Positions 59,831 to 64,000 of a DNA stretch of 64,000 bases are shown one piece after another. The translations under genes were made by a program, and so were the position numbers. The stretch lies in NCBI RefSeq assembly GCF_024756255.1, contig NZ_JANUHB010000005.1, positions 124,001 through 188,000 of the forward strand, written 5' to 3'. The DNA is from Massilia agilis. GTDB lineage: Bacteria > Pseudomonadota > Gammaproteobacteria > Burkholderiales > Burkholderiaceae_D. Every line of letters starts with the position of its first letter. Position 1 is the stretch's first letter. The notes under the pieces were generated by a model. That model was not told where the DNA came from, ran no database searches, and worked only from the letters and a program-made list of their open reading frames with translations.

Positions 59831-61195
59831 ATGTTCATTCGGCGCTTCTGCCTGGGCCTTGGCGGAACCTTGTTCGCGCTGGCCGCGCACGCGGCAGCAG
59901 TCGATCCTTTTGCCGACCACAACGGCATCGTCCCGTCGCGTGCCGACTACAACGGCGCGCTGTTCCGGCTGAGCTATCACTACCCGTCGGGCCTGCCTGC
60001 GCCGGCCATGCCGTGGCGCAGCGCCATCCACGGGCGCCAGATCTCGGTGCAGAACGCGCGCTACTACGTGGCCGCGCTCAAGGACACGGTGGCAAAGGAC
60101 ATGCACGAGCTGCTGCAGGACTACGACAGCTGGGACGCCGACCGGCGCGGCTGGTACAACGATCCCTGGCTCGGCGCCCAGCGCGAGGCGATCCACGGGC
60201 TGTCGGTGGCGGTGGCCTCGGTGGAGCCGGCGCTGTTCCCCAGAAGCCGCCTGTCCAAGCCGTTCACCACCTACACGGTCACCTACTACAACAAGACCGC
60301 CGCGCAAACGCTCGGCAAGATCTGGGGTACGAGCGCGATGAGCCCGATTGTGGACCAGGCCTCGACCCAGTATGCGGAAGGCTCGATCACGGTGAAGCTC
60401 GCCTTTACCACCGCCGACCCGAGCGTGTGGCCGGCGATGGAAGGCTCGCTGGTGTGGCCGGCCATGGTGACGGCCAACGCCACCACCGGCCAGTTCGACG
60501 AACCCACGCTGCACGGCCTGCGCCTGATGCAGGTGGACGTGGTGGTGAAGGACACGCAGTCCGCGCCCAAGACGGGCTGGGTGTTCACCACCTTCGTGTA
60601 TGACCGCGACGCGCGCGAAGGCGCGAACGGGATCTGGGACAAGATGGTGCCGCTGGGCGCGCAGTGGGGTCTGGACCCGCAGGTGAACAGCGCCATCGAC
60701 CCGGACGCGCCGCTGCGCGAATCCTGGATCAATCCGCGTGCACCGCGCTATGCGACGGAGACGCTGGGCTGGGGAGGGCGGCTGTCAGGGCCGAACGACC
60801 ACGGCAAGAACGACATCTCGTTCGTGGACGAGGGCGCGCGCACGCTGGTGCGCAGCGCCGGCAACACGGCCTGCCTGTCCTGCCACGGCACCTCGCAGTG
60901 GAACGCGAACAAGCAGGGCATGCCGTCGTTTATCCTGCCGCTGTCGCCGCCGATTGGCGGGCGCGGTTCGCCCTATCTGAATTCGCCGGCGCCAGGTTCA
61001 GTCGAGTGGCTGCGCTGGTTCCAGAACCGGCCCGGGAACGTGCCGATGGACGAGGGCAGCATTGCGGGGGACTTCGACCTGGCGCTCACGTTCCGCGTGC
61101 TGCCGGCGTGGCAGCAGGCGATGACGGGCAACGCGCATGCGCTGCAGTCGTTTGACGCGAGCGGGAAGAAGCTGGAGAGGGTGGGGACGGAGTAG
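59831..61195 (+). CDS. Exported mono-haem protein of unknown function
   Basis: 454 aa. A signal peptide (MFIRRFCLGLGGTLFALAAHA) precedes a mature protein without a domain I recognise. One c-type haem motif, C-L-S-C-H, occurs at about residue 353 (NTACLSCHGTSQW), and GKIWGTSAM, NPRAPRYATETLGWGGRLSGPNDHGKND are other distinctive segments. GGAGG precedes the ATG. It could be a periplasmic electron carrier or a haem-containing enzyme. Location after the nuclease and MipA genes gives no firm hint. Confidence 0.75.
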   Translation: MFIRRFCLGLGGTLFALAAHAAAVDPFADHNGIVPSRADYNGALFRLSYHYPSGLPAPAMPWRSAIHGRQISVQNARYYVAALKDTVAKDMHELLQDYDSWDADRRGWYNDPWLGAQREAIHGLSVAVASVEPALFPRSRLSKPFTTYTVTYYNKTAAQTLGKIWGTSAMSPIVDQASTQYAEGSITVKLAFTTADPSVWPAMEGSLVWPAMVTANATTGQFDEPTLHGLRLMQVDVVVKDTQSAPKTGWVFTTFVYDRDAREGANGIWDKMVPLGAQWGLDPQVNSAIDPDAPLRESWINPRAPRYATETLGWGGRLSGPNDHGKNDISFVDEGARTLVRSAGNTACLSCHGTSQWNANKQGMPSFILPLSPPIGGRGSPYLNSPAPGSVEWLRWFQNRPGNVPMDEGSIAGDFDLALTFRVLPAWQQAMTGNAHALQSFDASGKKLERVGTE

Positions 61196-61226
61196 CAGAC
61201 CCCTGCATGGTAGTACAGCAACCGAC

Positions 61227-61320
61227 GTCGTCCCCGCGAAGGCGGGGACCCATAGAACGATTGAATCTATGGCAGCGTTCCAGCGCGCTCAGCATGGGTC
61301 CCCGCCTTCGCGGGGACGAC
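61227..61320. repeat. GTCGTCCCCGCG-type REP-like inverted pair
   Basis: Forward unit (61227-61253) and reverse unit (61294-61320) separated by 40 bases, between the convergent mono-haem protein and ABC permease genes. Same family as 26.24 kb and the xdhC array. Confidence 0.85.
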
Positions 61321-61348
61321 GTAGTTTGGGGCTGGTGGTAGGACGGAC

Positions 61349-62317
61349 CTAGCGCGACTTGACGAACGGCGTACCCAGCGCCTTCGGCGCCACCGATTTG
61401 GCCATCAACCCCGCCAGCACCACCACGGTGACCACGTACGGAATCATCTGGATCAGCGCGCCCGGAATGCGGCCCACCACCGGCAGGTCCACGCCTTCGA
61501 GCTGGATCTGCACCGCTTGGAACAGCGCGAACATCAGGCAGCCCAGCACCGTGTGCAGCGGACGCCAGTTGCCGAACACGAGCGCGGTCAGCGCCAGGTA
61601 GCCGGCGCCGGCCGACATGTCGCGCAAGAAGAACCCGCTCTGCACGATCGCCAGGTACGAGCCCGAGAACGAGCACAGCACCCCGGCAGTGAACATGGCC
61701 AGGTAGCGCGTCTTTGCCACCGACACGCCGGCCGCATCGGCCGCATGCGGGTTTTCGCCGCAGGCGCGCAGGCGCAGGCCAAAGCGGCTGTGGAACACGA
61801 CCCAGTGCACCAGCGGCAGCAGGATGAAGGCCAGGTACACCAGCACCGAATGCCCGCCGATCACGTGGCCGTACAGCCAGCCAACGAACGGAATGTTCTC
61901 CAGCGCCGCCGTGCCGGGCAGGACGATCTCGGAAAAGCGCGCGTCGCCCAGGTCCGGCGTGCGTCCGCCCTGCTGGAAGAAGAACTGCGCCAGCACGAAC
62001 GTCAATCCGCTCATGGCGATGTTGATCGCGATGCCCGCCACCAGCTGGTTGCCTTTCTGGGTGATCGAGACGAAGGCCTGCACCATCGCGATGGCAGCGG
62101 ACACCGCCACCGCGGCAGCCACGCCCCACCAGGGGTTCTGGGTCGCGTAGGCCACGCCGGCCGAGACGAAGGCGGAGGCGAGGATCTTGCCTTCCAGGCC
62201 AATGTCCACCACGCCGCTGCGCTCGGCGAACAGGCCGGCCAGCGCGGCGAACATCAGCACCGGCGCGTTGCGGATCGTGGAGACGACGATACTGGCAATA
62301 TGGAGATCTTCCAGCAT
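61349..62317 (-). CDS. ABC transporter permease, nucleoside type (second permease)
   Basis: 322 aa, about eight to ten hydrophobic helices, BPD_transp_2 family. APVLMFAALAGLFAERSGVVDIGLEGKIL is typical of the NupQ/YufQ-like permeases of the nucleoside/BMP-dependent ABC systems, as are RLRACGENPHAADAAGVSV and PALVFGNW-like loops (LTALVFGNWRPLHT). It follows its partner permease by three bases. Purine nucleoside specificity is inferred from family and context. Confidence 0.9.
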   Translation of the reverse strand: MLEDLHIASIVVSTIRNAPVLMFAALAGLFAERSGVVDIGLEGKILASAFVSAGVAYATQNPWWGVAAAVAVSAAIAMVQAFVSITQKGNQLVAGIAINIAMSGLTFVLAQFFFQQGGRTPDLGDARFSEIVLPGTAALENIPFVGWLYGHVIGGHSVLVYLAFILLPLVHWVVFHSRFGLRLRACGENPHAADAAGVSVAKTRYLAMFTAGVLCSFSGSYLAIVQSGFFLRDMSAGAGYLALTALVFGNWRPLHTVLGCLMFALFQAVQIQLEGVDLPVVGRIPGALIQMIPYVVTVVVLAGLMAKSVAPKALGTPFVKSR

Positions 62318-62320
62318 GGC

Positions 62321-63427
62321 TTATCCTTTGGAACGAGTCAGGTTGACCAGCTTGAGCACGGCGGGAGCGTACAGGTTCTCCATCGCGCCGCAGAACAGGA
62401 TGATCAGGCCCTGGATGAAAATGAAGGTCTCTTGCGGAATGTTCGGTTTTTCCAGCGACAGGTCAAATCCGCCCTGGATCAGCGCGCCGAACAGCACCGA
62501 CGACAGGAAGATGCCGACCGGGTGCTGGCGTCCCATCAGCGCGATCGCGATGCCCACAAAACCGGCGCCGGCCGGGAAGTTGAGCGACAGGTAGTGGGTC
62601 GAGCCCATGACCGAGTTGACCGCGCCCAGCCCCGCCAGCGCGCCGGAGATGAGCATGGTCACGATGATCATGCGGCTGATCGACACGCCCGCGTAGTGTG
62701 CCGCGTGCTGGTTCAGGCCCGTGGCGCGCAGCTTGTAGCCGAACGACGAGCGCCACACCACCACGCCGTAGATCACCAGTGCAGCAATCGCGACCAGGAA
62801 GGTGATGTTGAGCGGCGCGTCGCCCAGCGGCGAGGTGCCGTCCGCGCCGGCGAACCAGCTCGAGATGCGCGGCATTTCGCCGGCTGCCGCAAACGGGCGG
62901 CTGGCCGGGTTCTGCTCGCCTTCGGGCACCAGGTACTTCACGATCAGGAAGTTCATCAGGCTGGCGGCGATGAAGTTGAACATGATGGTCGTGACCACCA
63001 CGTGGCTGCCGCGCTTGGCCTGCAGGTAGCCGGGGATGAAGGCCCACAGCGCGCCGAACACGGCGGCGCCCAGCATCGCCAGCGGCACCAGCAAAAAGGC
63101 GGGCAGCGAATGGTCGAACGAGAGCATCACCAGCGTCAGGCCCAGGCCGCCCACGTACATCTGGCCTTCGGCGCCAATGTTGAACAGGCCCGCCTTCATC
63201 GCGATCGAGACCGCAAGGCCGGTAAAGATGAAGGTGCTGGCGTAGAACAGCGTGTAGGCCAGGCCTTCCGGATTGAGCACGGCGCTGTTGACCAGGATGC
63301 CGAGCGATTCGAGCGGGCTTTCGCCGAGCAGGTGGATCACCAGCGCGGCGACCAGCAGCGCCGACAGCAGGTTCAGGATGGGCAGGACGAAGCCGGTGGC
63401 CCAGCGTGGCAGTTCGGTGGTTTTCAT
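62321..63427 (-). CDS. ABC transporter permease, nucleoside type (first permease)
   Basis: 368 aa BPD_transp_2 permease of the NupP/YufP type, with LAYTLFYASTFIFTGLAVSIAMKAGLFNIGAEGQMYVG, KRGSHVVVTTIMFNFIAASLMNFL, and RATGLNQHAAHYAGVS. It forms the membrane channel with the next gene product. The start overlaps the stop of the ATPase gene by four bases (ATGA), showing one operon. Confidence 0.92.
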   Translation of the reverse strand: MKTTELPRWATGFVLPILNLLSALLVAALVIHLLGESPLESLGILVNSAVLNPEGLAYTLFYASTFIFTGLAVSIAMKAGLFNIGAEGQMYVGGLGLTLVMLSFDHSLPAFLLVPLAMLGAAVFGALWAFIPGYLQAKRGSHVVVTTIMFNFIAASLMNFLIVKYLVPEGEQNPASRPFAAAGEMPRISSWFAGADGTSPLGDAPLNITFLVAIAALVIYGVVVWRSSFGYKLRATGLNQHAAHYAGVSISRMIIVTMLISGALAGLGAVNSVMGSTHYLSLNFPAGAGFVGIAIALMGRQHPVGIFLSSVLFGALIQGGFDLSLEKPNIPQETFIFIQGLIILFCGAMENLYAPAVLKLVNLTRSKG

Positions 63428-64000
63428 GATTTGTGCATCCCGCCCATCAACAGACCAATGCGGGTCGTATCGAATTCTTCAACTTTGAGTTCGCCCGTGA
63501 TGCGCCCGCCCGACATGACGACGATGCGGTCCGCGAGGGCGCGCACTTCTTCCAGCTCCACCGACACCAGGAGGATCGCCACGCCTTCGTCGCGCAGGCG
63601 CAGGAGCTGGGTGTGGATGCTCTCGATGGTGCCGATGTCCACGCCGCGCGTGGGCTGGCCGACCAGCATGAGCTTGGGGCTGGCCGACACTTCACGCGCG
63701 ATCACCACCTTCTGCTGGTTGCCGCCCGAGAGCAGGCCAATGCGCACGTTAGGGTCCTTCGGGCGCACGTCGAATTCTTCGAGCAGGTGCGCGCAGCGCT
63801 TGGCGATGGCGTCGAAATCGAACAGGCCAAGCCCGTTCGTCACGCGGTCCTGGTAGCCGAACACGGTGTTCTGCATGACCGAGAAGTCCTTGATCACGCC
63901 GTCGCGCAGGCGGTCTTCGGGCACGTGCGCAATGCCCATGTCGCGGAATACCGCGGGCAGGCCGTCGGCGTTCGAACGGCCGGCGATCGGCATCTCCTTG
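63424..64000 (-). CDS. ABC transporter ATP-binding protein, C-terminal part
   Basis: About 192 codons of the 3' end; the gene continues past the right edge. It is the second nucleotide-binding domain of a tandem sugar/nucleoside-type ATPase (NupO/YufO/RbsA-like): HVPEDRLRDGVIKDFSVMQN, signature LLSGGNQQKVVIARE, and the degenerate Walker B PKLMLVGQPTRGVDIG that lacks the usual catalytic acidic pair, which is common in this family. A substrate-binding lipoprotein gene was not seen in the window. Confidence 0.93.
   Translation of the reverse strand, partial: KEMPIAGRSNADGLPAVFRDMGIAHVPEDRLRDGVIKDFSVMQNTVFGYQDRVTNGLGLFDFDAIAKRCAHLLEEFDVRPKDPNVRIGLLSGGNQQKVVIAREVSASPKLMLVGQPTRGVDIGTIESIHTQLLRLRDEGVAILLVSVELEEVRALADRIVVMSGGRITGELKVEEFDTTRIGLLMGGMHKS

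Noticed and set aside
63640-63670. The ABC ATPase as a pseudogene because its Walker B lacks the usual D-E pair
   Set aside because: The G-Q-P-T-R-G-V-D form is common in the second domain of nucleoside-type tandem ATPases, and the rest of the domain is intact.

Overview
The window is a G+C-rich bacterial chromosome segment. Gene order points to a betaproteobacterium of the order Burkholderiales, most likely Oxalobacteraceae (Massilia/Telluria-like): a dcw cell-wall and division cluster followed by lpxC, a DciA-type gene, secA, argJ, a DUF815 ATPase, a mutT-like gene, yacG, zapD, coaE and pilD/pilC/pilB. The family-level placement is inference from gene order, codon use and the intergenic palindromes; no rRNA or tRNA is present to confirm it.

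Layout. (1) 1-11.2 kb: tightly packed dcw cluster on the + strand (murF 3' end, mraY, murD, ftsW, murG, murC, ddl, ftsQ, ftsA, ftsZ), with many ATGA/GTGA overlaps and a strong terminator after ftsZ. (2) 11.2-14.5 kb: a methyltransferase, a peroxiredoxin, an acetyltransferase and a drug/metabolite exporter. (3) 14.6-30.1 kb: lpxC, dciA-like, secA, then a Tat-exported tyrosinase and an AI-2E permease placed before argJ; DUF815 ATPase, mutT, then dadA and a LysR gene placed before yacG-zapD-coaE-pilD. (4) 30.2-37.7 kb: material separating pilD from pilC/pilB: a flavin reductase and a metallo-beta-lactamase-fold gene (+), an Aer-like PAS chemoreceptor (-) with a consensus FNR box upstream, and an A/T-richer island holding a two-gene ATPase + HNH nuclease pair that resembles Septu (PtuA/PtuB) anti-phage defence. 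(5) 37.7-43.1 kb: pilC, pilB, a CorC/HlyC-type membrane protein and a small ClpP-like protease. (6) 43.1-64 kb: a purine and nucleic-acid scavenging region: uraH and puuE (divergent around a clean inverted-repeat operator), xdhA-xdhB-xdhC, guaD, an exported adenosine deaminase, a TonB-dependent receptor, a lipoprotein 5'-nucleotidase, an S1/P1 nuclease, a MipA/OmpV protein, a mono-haem exported protein, and a nucleoside-type ABC transporter running off the right edge.

How the parts work together. Region 6 reads as one route: extracellular or periplasmic nucleic acid cut by the S1/P1 nuclease, dephosphorylated by the 5'-nucleotidase, adenosine deaminated, nucleosides imported by the ABC system, guanine converted to xanthine by GuaD, xanthine oxidised to urate by XdhAB (matured by XdhC), and 5-hydroxyisourate and allantoin handled by UraH and PuuE. 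Urate oxidase and OHCU decarboxylase are not in the window.

Most striking observations. The xdhC frame is invaded by a roughly 620-bp array of nine palindromic repeats in both orientations whose spacings (78 and 75 bp) are all multiples of three, so the protein stays open and gains about 207 residues between its two conserved domains. The Septu-like pair sits 9 bp beyond the pilC stop, inside a segment whose two ends carry similar TG-N4-TTCTCA sequences in inverted orientation, with no recombinase. Two families of dispersed palindromes recur between genes throughout the window.
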